Numbered from the stretch's first letter, positions 18,201 to 28,126 are shown. The stretch is 64,000 nucleotides of DNA from Vibrio sinaloensis (GCF_000808535.1 NZ_JWLV01000010.1:124001-188000); one strand, 5' to 3'. Made by a program: numbers and translations. The notes: generated by a model not told the origin, from the sequence alone.

Positions 18201-19384
18201 CAGTAGCACAGACTAAGAATGGACGTTTTCTAAATTCCGTGAATAGCTTCGACCCTGATTACCCTTGGTCTAATGCGGTTTCAGTGTTAGGAAGCTGGCC
18301 GGATAAAGCTCTTGCTAGTTACTTCCTTGCTAGGCGCTTTTCTACTCGCAATACAGATGAAGTTAGCTTCGCCTCATTGCTAGACTTGCCAGGAGTTCAA
18401 GAAGAGTATGAAAACATCATGGCGAATATTGTCGCGGGCGTTGGACTAAACACTCCATTAGAGCTCATCGACAAGCAAGGGAAGCCATATACAAACCTAA
18501 GTGGTGTATCTGTTAATCTGCATGTTACAGAGCAAATGGAATCTCTGTCAGAAATGCCAAGAGGTATCGAGCGTTTCTTAGATATTTCTCCGCGTAGTCG
18601 ACAGCGTATTGGTGATGTGATTTTGAGTATGGGCGTACGTCAAATGCGCACTAGTGATTATACCGTTAAATCACTTGGTCAGGCTCAATTTGACGCGTTC
18701 ACTAAACAACAAGATCGCTACGGTGTTATTGCTGGAGACAAAGTTGAGTTTGTTATCGATGGTAAAACTTATGTTGCTACCAAGGCTAATAAGCTAGCTT
18801 ATGAATACGCAAACAAATTGGTGAGTAGCGATGGATATGCGTTAAAAGAGTTCTTGGACAGTTACAGTACCGAAGAGTTAACTACTATTGCGACCAACGT
18901 CGATACCGCTTGGGGCGACTTTAGAAAGCAAATTGTTCCATCGTTCCATGATGCAGTGTTGTTGTATGATGCGCCGATAGTTAATGCTATGAAAGAGACA
19001 ATCGATGCTGATATCGCAGCGGGCGTTGGTTCAATCGGTGACTCTTATTATAACTTTGTCACAGCAAATCAGACCTCGGGAGATTTGGTCATCGATGAAG
19101 ACGCAGAGACCATGTCGTTCAAAGGGGGCAAACCGCACACTTACGCGGCAGCATCTGCGGCATATAGTGACGCAATGATTCTGATTTTTAATGGTTATTC
19201 AGATTCAATGATGGCCGCGGTCGATAATGTCTATGCGGGCTACACAGCAGCGGAGACTAAAGACAAAGATCTTTGGACTAAAGATTTAACATTGGTTAAC
19301 GCTTACCTTACTGGTGATATTGCAGCAGTCGTTGGTGAGTATTACGAGCTGCTAGATCGTCTGCCTAATGCGTCTGACTATTAG
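15260..19384 (+). CDS. Large lipoprotein zinc metalloprotease (metzincin)
   Basis: A 1374-residue exported protease. The signal ends in the lipobox LAGC, so cysteine 19 should be lipidated; glycine at the next position does not give inner-membrane retention, so the outer membrane is likely. The catalytic motif HEIGHNVGLRH is at 594-604, with zinc ligands H594, H598 and H604 and base E595. The Met-turn SSTMDY follows with M636, which together define a metzincin. The sequence resembles large zinc-dependent metalloproteases with DUF5117/DUF4953-type domains. At least twelve scattered cysteines suggest disulfides. The substrate is unknown; linkage to an oligopeptide importer suggests protein degradation for nutrition. 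Confidence 0.85.
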   Translation: MALKRLALASAVTAILAGCGADDQSYEYVDRDTKEIQVKDLKDGRWFYVPTTGAAPRFALNQFPFLQGMGRYVELCFTKTGLEVRAFDKNYPDSNLPKDSNNYCVDQDNLVGSDDSLNFAQVLEIPGDFAAYRCAEDAYDDCTNKEEINSDASLDYRKKTHFTPKPESLIVSEFNYEDLFGLTDGITEQGTPKLVSWEFDPASGVLNFELERTFRVDLDNISDYINFSTKAGLEEALVDGAFKSRFYYSLVHESVVASEGYQPIMYPVGDENDIGFFTTQTKRLNPITNKYDRDVVYLNRFNPDESIKYYLTDNFFEPKNKIFLDATIETVNKMNQALQLFGNDSGKPPIEIVNKSEGAGVHPGDLRYNIINLVDEPLANGLLGYGPSVANPMTGEIIKAHVNQYSGVARTGVPYYWDNLARFYNRNQLDLDGLEPLPGKNTVEAKEVTTRMEQLSTMAAVSKLENINNNTVAPDLTTEELLGDTSSLQAPTILTKEFNDDMDFEDVVKAEENRLSFWAENNVYPIEASWVSSTSKAMLDNIDLRDDRYFVIERDDKGVETSRTLRRWKQLPKELKQTVADEITVATYSNTLVHEIGHNVGLRHNFKGSNDKANYYTLEQAHALGLNNVPAYSSTMDYAPSMLDETPTWGLYDIAAFKFGYGRKVETIQDSPTSAPAVVAEPEKGAPAEEVAAYEQYLADLQVYENSFSQRFGNNSTNESLMVCSEVATLDGDQAGKSLYNCDFSRFDEAALSDNPEDYAKTRYGALYYLDNVNDIERKHYAFCTDGNVSLNSDCNRFDEGTTLDEIVTYEWQNYLDSYDRRNLAEYSTNGLFSADYPSYIIRRFMDMTSIRDKIEDLERVDNIYTELGYTNATDKPGDFLLRITADPTYCNGPGNPSNEGFCDFAYGAQKAAAYFLDVLATPELQCVIENSVGDQKVISFGQLLNNRSYLLPASYDLIDATCFDEVAVNFIDIAHKGYLPVAQTKNGRFLNSVNSFDPDYPWSNAVSVLGSWPDKALASYFLARRFSTRNTDEVSFASLLDLPGVQEEYENIMANIVAGVGLNTPLELIDKQGKPYTNLSGVSVNLHVTEQMESLSEMPRGIERFLDISPRSRQRIGDVILSMGVRQMRTSDYTVKSLGQAQFDAFTKQQDRYGVIAGDKVEFVIDGKTYVATKANKLAYEYANKLVSSDGYALKEFLDSYSTEELTTIATNVDTAWGDFRKQIVPSFHDAVLLYDAPIVNAMKETIDADIAAGVGSIGDSYYNFVTANQTSGDLVIDEDAETMSFKGGKPHTYAAASAAYSDAMILIFNGYSDSMMAAVDNVYAGYTAAETKDKDLWTKDLTLVNAYLTGDIAAVVGEYYELLDRLPNASDY

Positions 19385-19423
19385 GAAGTTTTCGTAAAAA
19401 TGGCCTAGCTGAGCCTCTCAGTT

Positions 19424-19457
19424 AAATAGGCTCTCCTATACAAGGAGAGCCTATTTT
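19424..19457. terminator. Bidirectional terminator between metalloprotease and miaE
   Basis: A perfect 13-base stem (19424-19436 with 19444-19456), seven-base loop, T-rich on the right and A-rich on the left. It serves the two convergent genes. Confidence 0.8.
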
Positions 19458-19474
19458 ATTTCTAACGATCTAAA

Positions 19475-20248
19475 TCAAAGACTCGGCACACCACTATGAA
19501 ATTTAAAGTCGGTATCAGGAGAGGAGATTAAATCAGCTTCTAGCTTGCCAAAAAATTGGACGCGCTCTGAGATATCTTTTCCTGCTATTTCTTCCGCGAG
19601 CGTTAAATAATCTTGGTAGTGACGTGCCTCTGAGCGAAGCAGAGAGACATAAAACTTCGCAATATCTTCATCCATATGTGGTGCAAGCTTGGCAAATCGT
19701 TCGCATGAGCGTGCTTCGATGTAGGCACCAATAATCAGCTTATCAATCAGGGTTTGAGGTTCGTGTGTCGCCATTTCTGCCAACAGCCCTTTTGCATATC
19801 GACTTGCCTGAACTGGCTCGTAAGCGATACCTCTTGCATTCATAATTTCCAACACTTGATAAAAGTGGTGTAACTCCTCTTTTATCAGCAACACCATTTT
19901 ATCGATTAAGTCCTGACTGTATGGGGAGTGAGACTTGGCCATGATCGACTTAGAGATATTGCTCTTACCTTTTAACGACGCCAGATTACCTGTTTTACGA
20001 TACGCAAAGTCTTCGTATGGTTTAAACCAGTCCAACAAATTGTGGGCACTGTCTTTGTCTACTGCGTATTTACGAATTAAATACATTGCGGACTGACCGG
20101 CTTTCAGTTCACATAAAAGGTGATCAATAAGGATGGTTTTTAGGTGCTCTGGTTTCTTGGCTTCATTGACCCACTCTTCGGGGGTCGGACATTGAAGAAA
20201 AGCATTGATGGGGTCGAGCAGGGAATCGTAGTTTGTCAGATCAATCAT
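19475..20248 (-). CDS. miaE: tRNA 2-methylthio-N6-isopentenyladenosine hydroxylase
   Basis: Hydroxylates the isopentenyl group of ms2i6A37 in tRNA, an oxygen-dependent step by a diiron ferritin-like enzyme. The 257 residues show all six expected ligands: E47, E125 and H128 (EELHH), E178 (YIEARS), E207 and H210 (SEARHY). The ATG at 20248 matches the homologue start; the frame extends to 20278 with a fair AAAGG before it, so an eleven-residue longer form is possible. E. coli lacks this gene, while Salmonella and Vibrio have it. Confidence 0.92.
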   Translation of the reverse strand: MIDLTNYDSLLDPINAFLQCPTPEEWVNEAKKPEHLKTILIDHLLCELKAGQSAMYLIRKYAVDKDSAHNLLDWFKPYEDFAYRKTGNLASLKGKSNISKSIMAKSHSPYSQDLIDKMVLLIKEELHHFYQVLEIMNARGIAYEPVQASRYAKGLLAEMATHEPQTLIDKLIIGAYIEARSCERFAKLAPHMDEDIAKFYVSLLRSEARHYQDYLTLAEEIAGKDISERVQFFGKLEADLISSPDTDFKFHSGVPSL

Positions 20249-20313
20249 TACACACTTTACAAATAGAAAAGGCCGCATCAGCGACCTTTAGAAACGGAAT
20301 CACGGTGATTATA

Positions 20314-21078
20314 TTACCATTTTTTCTTTTCACCAAAGAGTGCGTCCATATCATCTTTGCGCTCTTTTTCTTCCATTTGGTGTAACTCTTCCGCATTACG
20401 AGTTTGTCTACTTTGCTCTAAGTCATCATACATGGCTTGAAGCTTTTCTCTGGCTTGATTGGAGTAGTTATCGTTTTTAGTACTCAGCGCATCAATCCCT
20501 TTACGCAGTAGCTGAACTGCCGTGCCTGGTTGTCCGCGTACAATCGAGTCATTGGCGCGTTTGATGACATTTTCGATGTTGATACGGATTTGAATTGTTT
20601 CTAAGCGAGCGTTTTCTTCGACGTAAGCCTGAGTTTCGAATCGGCCTTTGTTGTGCTCGCTTCGAATGGTGTCACGCAGGCGTTTGACCAACTTCAACAT
20701 CATGATCGCTTGTTTGTCATTGCTAGGCACTTTGAACGCTGTGCTCTCGTTGCCATTGTGGTTTTCTTCAAGCTGGGTGATTTGGCTTTTTACGTTTTCT
20801 ACACGTTGGGCAAGCTGTTTATTTTTCGGGTCGAGATCGTGCATGTTTTGCAGCGCATCAAGAATACGATTATTAAGGCACACAAGCAGAGCTTTACTGT
20901 AGGGAAGGTGATGAGCGTGTCCAATAAGCTCTTCTGTCGCGTCGATGATTTGCAGGTAGCGAGAGCTCTCTTGCTTCTTTGCGGTTTCCGCTTTGACCTT
21001 ATACTGCAACATAATGTTATAGCCAAGAACCAAGACTAGTAAGATGGCAACTAAAGCTATGATTAAACCAATATTCAT
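20314..21078 (-). CDS. Membrane-anchored coiled-coil protein of unknown function
   Basis: The 254-residue product has one N-terminal membrane helix (about 3-24) and a long, charged, mostly helical cytoplasmic part with coiled-coil character. It ends in the acidic/basic tail MDALFGEKKKW. I do not recognise a domain. Homologues are often found next to cysB in Vibrio and are sometimes labelled as DNA repair proteins without evidence in the sequence. It is cotranscribed, or nearly so, with miaE downstream (66 bases apart), and is divergent from cysB. Confidence 0.75.
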   Translation of the reverse strand: MNIGLIIALVAILLVLVLGYNIMLQYKVKAETAKKQESSRYLQIIDATEELIGHAHHLPYSKALLVCLNNRILDALQNMHDLDPKNKQLAQRVENVKSQITQLEENHNGNESTAFKVPSNDKQAIMMLKLVKRLRDTIRSEHNKGRFETQAYVEENARLETIQIRINIENVIKRANDSIVRGQPGTAVQLLRKGIDALSTKNDNYSNQAREKLQAMYDDLEQSRQTRNAEELHQMEEKERKDDMDALFGEKKKW

Positions 21079-22354
<1,276 letters not shown>

Positions 22355-22408
22355 TTTCTATTCAAATGATTCGCTTCCCTCTAAACTACGCATTCACTAG
22401 GGGGAAGC

Positions 22409-23611
22409 ATGTACCAGCAATTTCAAACACTCAATTCTCTGCTACTCGCTCATCAAAACTTTTGGCGTATCGAGCCATTTTTACACAGTGAGCAAACCGA
22501 CTTTCCTTGGCAGAAAAGCCATCCGGAGTTATGTCTGTGGCTAAGTTCACTCTCGACGCAACAGATAGAGCACTATAAAGATCACCCTGAGCAACTCAGC
22601 GACATGGTCGGTCAATACTTGCCTGACGTTTTGACGCTCGCACAGCTCTGTTTTCTTGAACGCAGTTCTCTTAGTGGGCTTGAGTTAGAGAGGGGAGTCG
22701 ACAGTGGAGTGCCTGGGCGAAAGCTTGAGCAAATATTAGCGATGGGTGAAATTGCCCTGCAAAAGCATGAAGGAACCGAGTGGTTGGAGTGGTGTTCGGG
22801 AAAAGGTTTCTTAGGGCGTATTTTAGCCAGTCAGAGCAAGCAAAACGTTACGAGCTTTGAGTTCCAACAAGCGTTATGTGAGACAGGTCAGCAGGAAGCA
22901 GACAAACATCAGCTGCCGATGAAATTTGTTCAAGGTGATGCGCTGGCGGACTCTTCAATCAAGGCGTTGAATTCTGCACAACATGCGGTTGCGCTCCATG
23001 CTTGCGGAGATCTCCACGTCTCATTGATGAAGAAAGGGGCGGCTTGCCGTTTGCCTGCCATGACTATCGCTCCTTGTTGCTACCATCTAGTTCAAAGTGA
23101 CGCCTATCAGCCTCTTTCTCAGGCGGGCAAAGCGTCACATTTGCACTTGTCTAAATCTGAATTGCGTATTCCCCTTCAAGAGACGGTTACAGGTGGGCAA
23201 CGAGTTAAGCGTCACCGATTTGAAGAGATGAGCTTTCGCTTAGGTTTTGATTTGTTACTCAAAGGCGAATGTGGCGTGGAAGATTACATTCCGGTCCCAA
23301 GTATTAAAAAGTCTCAGCTCTCGTCAGGTTTCACCGCGTTTTGTTTGTGGGCGGCAGAGCAGAAACAGATCGATTTACCGACGATTGATTTTGATAACTA
23401 TCTGCAGCGAGGAGTAGAGCGTTACTGGCAGATGGAGCGTTTGAGCTTGGTCCAGCAAGTCTTTCGCCGCGCATTGGAGTTGTGGCTTGTTTTGGATAAA
23501 GCGCTCTATTTGCGTGAGCAAGGCTATGACGTTTCACTTGGTGAGTTCTGTTCAAGAGGCGTCACCCCGAGAAACATCTTAATCCATGCCTCTATGCGGA
23601 AAGCTACTTAG
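22409..23611 (+). CDS. SAM-dependent methyltransferase, substrate unknown
   Basis: A 400-residue cytoplasmic protein with an N-terminal helical part and a central Rossmann-type methyltransferase domain: motif I EWCSGKGFLGRIL at about 125-137, an ALHACGDL segment, and TIAPCCYH near 215-222. The PCCYH signature places it with the Methyltransf_32/GSTCD-like group. The substrate is not known; proteins of this group are often thought to act on RNA. In V. cholerae a homologue is next to cysB, as I recall. GGGGAAG precedes the ATG. Confidence 0.8.
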   Translation: MYQQFQTLNSLLLAHQNFWRIEPFLHSEQTDFPWQKSHPELCLWLSSLSTQQIEHYKDHPEQLSDMVGQYLPDVLTLAQLCFLERSSLSGLELERGVDSGVPGRKLEQILAMGEIALQKHEGTEWLEWCSGKGFLGRILASQSKQNVTSFEFQQALCETGQQEADKHQLPMKFVQGDALADSSIKALNSAQHAVALHACGDLHVSLMKKGAACRLPAMTIAPCCYHLVQSDAYQPLSQAGKASHLHLSKSELRIPLQETVTGGQRVKRHRFEEMSFRLGFDLLLKGECGVEDYIPVPSIKKSQLSSGFTAFCLWAAEQKQIDLPTIDFDNYLQRGVERYWQMERLSLVQQVFRRALELWLVLDKALYLREQGYDVSLGEFCSRGVTPRNILIHASMRKAT

Positions 23612-23677
23612 TTCTTGTTTTGTTGATAACTTGTTAAATCTCGCTTCACATTCGAACAACTTATTGGTAATAATGAT

Positions 23678-23704
23678 TAAGTTGCACAGAAAATGTGCAA
23701 CTTA
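23678..23704. promoter_or_regulatory. Ten-base inverted repeat upstream of ABC operon
   Basis: Perfect arms TAAGTTGCAC (23678-23687) and its reverse complement (23695-23704), separated by seven bases. It lies 66 bases after the methyltransferase stop and 65 bases before the binding-protein gene. No T tract follows, so an operator is at least as likely as a terminator. Confidence 0.45.
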
Positions 23705-23768
23705 GAGAAAAATCATAACGACAAAGTACACAACATCACATCATTATTGCTGAATTCAAGGAGCTAAG

Positions 23769-24734
23769 ATGAAAGCAGGAAACATTATGGCCGTCGCCAT
23801 GCTAGCAGGAGCAGCACTTCTTTCTTCTACCAGTATCATGGCTAAAACAGCCAAGGTTGCGGTATCACAAATTGTCGAACATCCAGCGCTCGATGCAACA
23901 CGTCAGGGATTGATTGATGGTCTTAAAGCCAAAGGCTATCAGCAAGGCGAAAACCTCGAATTTGATTACAAAACCGCGCAGGGAAATCCTGCGATTGCCG
24001 TGCAAATTGCTCGTCAATTTGTGGGTGAAAAACCTGATGTTCTTGTTGGCATTGCAACGCCAACGGCACAGGCTTTGGTGTCGGCGACGCGTTCCATTCC
24101 GGTTGTTTTTACTGCGGTCACCGATCCTGTAGGGGCAAAGCTCGTTAGCCAAATGGAGCAGCCTGGCAAAAACGTTACAGGTCTGTCTGATCTTTCTCCT
24201 GTCGCTCAGCATGTGGAGCTGATTAAAGAACTGCTCCCTGACGTTAAATCCATTGGGGTTGTCTTTAACCCTGGTGAGGCAAATGCGGTGACATTAGTGA
24301 AGCTGCTTAAAGAGAGCGCAAAAGCTCATGGTTTGGAAGTTGTCGAAGCGACGGCGCTAAAAAGTGCTGATGTACAGTCAGCCACTCAAGCGATTGCCGA
24401 AAAATCGGATGTTATTTATGCGCCGACTGATAACACCGTTGCCAGTGCAATTGAAGGTATGATCGTTGCGGCTAACCAAGCGAAAACGCCGGTATTTGGC
24501 GGAGCGACATCGTATGTTGAAAAAGGAGCGATTGCGGGCCTAGGCTTCGATTATTACCAAGTCGGTGTTCAAACGGCAGATTATGTTGCCGCTATTTTGG
24601 AAGGCTCTGAGCCAGGTGGGCTCGATGTTAAAGTGGCCAAAGGCTCCGATCTTGTTGTCAATCAAGGTGTCGCCAAACAACTTGGCTTAACGGTACCTGC
24701 CTCAGTATTAGATCGCGCGACAAGCGTTAAGTAA
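23769..24734 (+). CDS. ABC transporter substrate-binding protein (ABC_sub_bind family)
   Basis: Periplasmic binding protein of 321 residues with a 25-residue signal peptide ending IMA. The mature part follows the PF04392 family: VAVSQIVEHPALDATRQGLIDGL, the VGIATPTAQA and VFTAVTDPVGAKLV strands, and the APTDNTVASA segment. Related proteins include TrpX, a tryptophan-binding protein of streptococci, but many members have no known ligand. AAGGAG stands before the ATG. A hairpin after the stop separates it from the permease and may raise the level of this subunit. Confidence 0.85.
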   Translation: MKAGNIMAVAMLAGAALLSSTSIMAKTAKVAVSQIVEHPALDATRQGLIDGLKAKGYQQGENLEFDYKTAQGNPAIAVQIARQFVGEKPDVLVGIATPTAQALVSATRSIPVVFTAVTDPVGAKLVSQMEQPGKNVTGLSDLSPVAQHVELIKELLPDVKSIGVVFNPGEANAVTLVKLLKESAKAHGLEVVEATALKSADVQSATQAIAEKSDVIYAPTDNTVASAIEGMIVAANQAKTPVFGGATSYVEKGAIAGLGFDYYQVGVQTADYVAAILEGSEPGGLDVKVAKGSDLVVNQGVAKQLGLTVPASVLDRATSVK

Positions 24735-24746
24735 CCCTCCAAAGTG

Positions 24747-24772
24747 AAGAGAGCGTTTGCGCGCTCTCTTGT
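24747..24772 (+). terminator. Intercistronic hairpin, partial terminator
   Basis: Nine-base perfect stem (24747-24755 with 24762-24770) and a short T-containing tail between the binding-protein and permease genes. Such structures often lower downstream expression. Confidence 0.55.
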
Positions 24773-24796
24773 TATTGAGCAGAAAAGGGAGTTGTT

Positions 24797-25741
24797 ATGT
24801 CTGCTTTTGCGTTTTTTGGGGCGTTAGAAATAGGGCTGCTATACGGATTGGTGGCTCTTGGTGTTTATCTAACCTTCCGAGTTCTTGATTTTCCTGACTT
24901 AAGTGTTGATGGCAGTTTCCCGATGGGTGCCGCAGTTGCCGCTACGGCGATTGTTTCAGGCATTAATCCTTGGGTTGCAACTGGCATGGCGATACTGGCT
25001 GGTGCTGCAACCGGTTGGGTTACCGCATTTCTCGCCGTCCGGTGTGGAATCCTTCATCTTCTTGCTTCTATTTTGACCATGATTGCGGCGTTTTCAATCA
25101 ACATCCGCATCATGGGCCGACCAAACATCGCTCTTCTAGGAGAAGAGACCATTTTGACGCCATTTGAAACATTAGGGGATTCAATGTTGATTCGGCCTTT
25201 AGTGGTTGGCGTGTTGGTGTTGATATCGGCATGGTTTGTGGTGCGATTGCTCAACAGTGATTTTGGTTTGGGGTTAAGAGCGACCGGAGTTAACGCGCGT
25301 ATGGTTTCCGCTCAAGGAGCCAGCACCGCTTTCTACACTTATTTTTGCCTTGCCTTGTCTAACGGTTTCGTCGGCTTTGCTGGTGCTCTGTTTGCTCAAA
25401 CCAACAGCTTTGCCGATGTGACTTCTGGGGTTGGTACGATTGTGGTCGGCTTAGCGGCGGTCATACTCGGTCAAACTCTGATTCCAGGTAAAAAGATTTG
25501 GGTTGCCGTGGTGGCGGTTATTGTGGGCTCGGTTCTTTACAGACTGGCCGTTGCATTTGCATTGAGCTCGGGAATGTTTGGTCTCCAAGCATCGGATTTG
25601 AACTTAGTGACAGCACTGCTGGTGGCGATTGCTCTGATTGCGCCGAAGCTAAAAGGGAATCTAAAAGCAAAAAAGGCTAACTCGCCTGCGACTAAAACGC
25701 AGGCGGTTAAGCGCGGCGATAATTCAGGAGGCGTGGCATGA
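24797..25741 (+). CDS. ABC transporter permease (BPD_transp_2, LivH-like)
   Basis: Inner-membrane permease of 314 residues with about eight to nine hydrophobic helices. The opening ALEIGLLYGLVALGVYLTFRVLDFPDLSVDGSF is characteristic of the permeases that go with ABC_sub_bind proteins. The charged C-terminal tail (KAKKANSPATKTQAVKRGD) is cytoplasmic. Its stop overlaps the ATPase start by four bases (ATGA), giving translational coupling. The substrate is unknown; amino acids such as tryptophan are candidates by family. Confidence 0.88.
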   Translation: MSAFAFFGALEIGLLYGLVALGVYLTFRVLDFPDLSVDGSFPMGAAVAATAIVSGINPWVATGMAILAGAATGWVTAFLAVRCGILHLLASILTMIAAFSINIRIMGRPNIALLGEETILTPFETLGDSMLIRPLVVGVLVLISAWFVVRLLNSDFGLGLRATGVNARMVSAQGASTAFYTYFCLALSNGFVGFAGALFAQTNSFADVTSGVGTIVVGLAAVILGQTLIPGKKIWVAVVAVIVGSVLYRLAVAFALSSGMFGLQASDLNLVTALLVAIALIAPKLKGNLKAKKANSPATKTQAVKRGDNSGGVA

Positions 25742-26532
25742 TTCAGTTGGAAGATATTCAAGTCACCTTTAATCCCGGGACGATTCTGGAAAATAAAGCG
25801 CTTCGAGGTGTTTCACTCGAAGTGCCTGAGCATCAATTTCTTACGGTAATCGGCTCGAATGGTGCGGGAAAATCGACCTTGTTGGGGGCGGTAACTGGCG
25901 AAACGCCGATGATTGGTGGCCGAGTGATCATCGATGGACTCGATGTGACAAAGCAAAGTGTGGATCAGCGAGCTGAGCAGTGCGCGCGTGTTTTCCAAGA
26001 TCCTTTGGCAGGCACTTGTGGTGACCTCACCATTGAAGAGAATATGGCGCTGGCTTATATGCGCGGTAAAAAGCGCGGTTGGAACTTGTCACTGTCAGCC
26101 AAACGAAGAGCGCTATTTCAGGAACGCATTAGCATCCTTGGATTAGGCTTGGAGGACAGACTTGGAGACAGCATAGGGCTACTTTCTGGCGGACAACGTC
26201 AAGCGGTCAGTCTGGTAATGGCGACGCTGTCTGACAGTAAGTTGCTGCTATTAGACGAACATACCGCAGCGCTCGATCCTAGAATGGCGGCCTTCATCAT
26301 CGACTTAACCAAGAAAATCGTCAGTGAGTTTAACTTAACCGTGATGATGGTGACGCACTCGATGAAAGATGCGCTCGCCTGTGGAGATCGGACTGTGATG
26401 CTGCATCAAGGGGAGATCGTGCTTGATGTGGCAGGTGAGCAGAGGCAAAACATGCAAGTGCCCGATTTGCTCGAGATGTTCTCTAAAGTTCGCGGAGAAG
26501 AGCTCGCAGATGATAGTTTGTTGTTAAATTAG
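25738..26532 (+). CDS. ABC transporter ATP-binding protein
   Basis: ATPase of the three-gene importer, 264 residues. Walker A GSNGAGKS at 39-46, signature LSGGQRQA and Walker B LLLLDEH are intact, with an H-loop in VTHSMKDA. GTG/ATG overlap with the permease fixes the start at 25738. A terminator follows and overlaps the region before the diguanylate cyclase gene. Confidence 0.92.
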   Translation: MIQLEDIQVTFNPGTILENKALRGVSLEVPEHQFLTVIGSNGAGKSTLLGAVTGETPMIGGRVIIDGLDVTKQSVDQRAEQCARVFQDPLAGTCGDLTIEENMALAYMRGKKRGWNLSLSAKRRALFQERISILGLGLEDRLGDSIGLLSGGQRQAVSLVMATLSDSKLLLLDEHTAALDPRMAAFIIDLTKKIVSEFNLTVMMVTHSMKDALACGDRTVMLHQGEIVLDVAGEQRQNMQVPDLLEMFSKVRGEELADDSLLLN

Positions 26533-26602
26533 GATTAAATTGACAATCAATTAGCAAGTTACGATAAAAATCTGTGACACAATCCACGTTAAAACATCAG
26601 CT

Positions 26603-26640
26603 AAGCCTATCTACCGTATTAGAGTATTGATAGGCTTTTT
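26603..26640 (+). terminator. Terminator of the ABC operon
   Basis: Nine-base stem (26603-26611 with 26629-26637) and five T residues (26636-26640), immediately before the diguanylate cyclase ribosome binding site. Confidence 0.75.
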
Positions 26641-26665
26641 CATTTCTATTTATCAGAGGCGGTTA

Positions 26666-28126
26666 ATGCAGTTGAAGCGGCATTTTAGTTTGAAGTTTGT
26701 TTTTCTCATGCCCTTGGTTCTATCTGCTATCGTACTGGCATTAACCATCAAAAACTACGTCGATCTGGTAAACCGAGAAATTAGTGATGAGTACGGTCGT
26801 ATTCAAAATGATTTGTCTCGCGCCGCCAAGCTTGTTACGGCTATCGATTACAGTTTTACCAACTACTCCAAATCGCAATATATCTTTCTGCTAGAACACA
26901 ACCGGCAGATAAAAAACAGTGTGTGTCAGATGTGGCCCATTGATGCCTTGTTGCTAACCGACGGTCGCAACCACGATATGCCCGCAGTAGACATTAACTA
27001 TATGCTGGTGGGCACAACTGAACTGTGTGATTCAGACAGTGACGTCTATCAGCGTGTTGCAAGTCAGGTCTCGTTGGCGCCCGTACTGTCGTTCGTGCAC
27101 GATATTGATGAAACGATCCTTGGCGTTCAATACATTGACCGCGAGGGCTATCTGATGTCCTCTCCGGACACTTACGCAAAACAGGCAACAGCCGAACTGC
27201 TGGATACGATCAAAGCGCGACCTTTTTGGCAATCGACGGCGCAAAACCCAGACGTTATTTCAATCTCAGGGCCAGCGCCGATCGCCGCAACCAGCGACTT
27301 AGTCATGAGTTTAACCATGCCCGTTTACTCCTTAGGTGAGCACCAAGGCATGCTGTCATTGGACATTGCTTATGATGAACTGATGGACACGAGAGGCAAG
27401 TTGTCGGGAAAACTGGAAATTATAAATGCAACCACGGCTTCCTTTCCCGACAATGCAACACGTGTGGATCAGTTCAATCTTGAGGGAGTTCGTGGTGATC
27501 ATCATCTAATTTATCGCCTGGATCCCATCAAAGAGATTGGCTATTTTGTCTCTTCTCATCGATACAGTTTGCTCGTGATAGGCTTTATCTACGTGTTCTC
27601 AGTTATCGTGTTGTTTTTGATTAATACTCGAGTTGAGCACGGATACTTGAAAGATCTTGCTGCCAAAGATGCGATGACAGGACTGCTGAACCGAAGAGGG
27701 CTACAAGACTTCTTGGTTAATGCGCAGCATGGAGAGTATGTTGCCATCGCAGTTTTCGATATTGATAATTTCAAATCGATCAACGACACCTATGGTCATG
27801 ATGTTGGAGACAACGTTATTTGCTACATGGCAGACCAGATCACCTACAGTGTTCGCGCGAGTGATGCGGTGGCTCGTTTCGGTGGTGAAGAATTTGTGGT
27901 TTACATGAGTGGTAGCAACCGAGATGCGCTGAAGAAGTCATTACTGCGAGTCCAACAATCGATCCGCGCTCGATCCCAAGAAGTTGTTGCGCCAGGCTTT
28001 ACGGTTTCAGGTGGTGTTGAAATCGTTGATGAAGCGCAAGCCAGCAACTTTGAGGCGTTGTTCAAAGCTGCTGACGAAAAGCTCTATCAAGCCAAAACAT
28101 CAGGCAAGGATAAGCTAGTATTCTAA
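26666..28126 (+). CDS. Membrane-bound diguanylate cyclase with periplasmic sensor
   Basis: Makes cyclic di-GMP from two GTP. The 486-residue protein has a membrane helix near residues 12-32, a large periplasmic sensor region (about 33-305), a second helix near 300-325, and a GGDEF domain. The active site is GGEEF (406-410), an accepted active form, and the inhibitory site RASD (397-400) lies five residues before it, so product feedback is expected. The ATG at 26666 has GAGG six bases upstream; the frame back to 26627 overlaps the terminator. It ends in a four-base overlap with dusC on the other strand. Confidence 0.92.
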   Translation: MQLKRHFSLKFVFLMPLVLSAIVLALTIKNYVDLVNREISDEYGRIQNDLSRAAKLVTAIDYSFTNYSKSQYIFLLEHNRQIKNSVCQMWPIDALLLTDGRNHDMPAVDINYMLVGTTELCDSDSDVYQRVASQVSLAPVLSFVHDIDETILGVQYIDREGYLMSSPDTYAKQATAELLDTIKARPFWQSTAQNPDVISISGPAPIAATSDLVMSLTMPVYSLGEHQGMLSLDIAYDELMDTRGKLSGKLEIINATTASFPDNATRVDQFNLEGVRGDHHLIYRLDPIKEIGYFVSSHRYSLLVIGFIYVFSVIVLFLINTRVEHGYLKDLAAKDAMTGLLNRRGLQDFLVNAQHGEYVAIAVFDIDNFKSINDTYGHDVGDNVICYMADQITYSVRASDAVARFGGEEFVVYMSGSNRDALKKSLLRVQQSIRARSQEVVAPGFTVSGGVEIVDEAQASNFEALFKAADEKLYQAKTSGKDKLVF

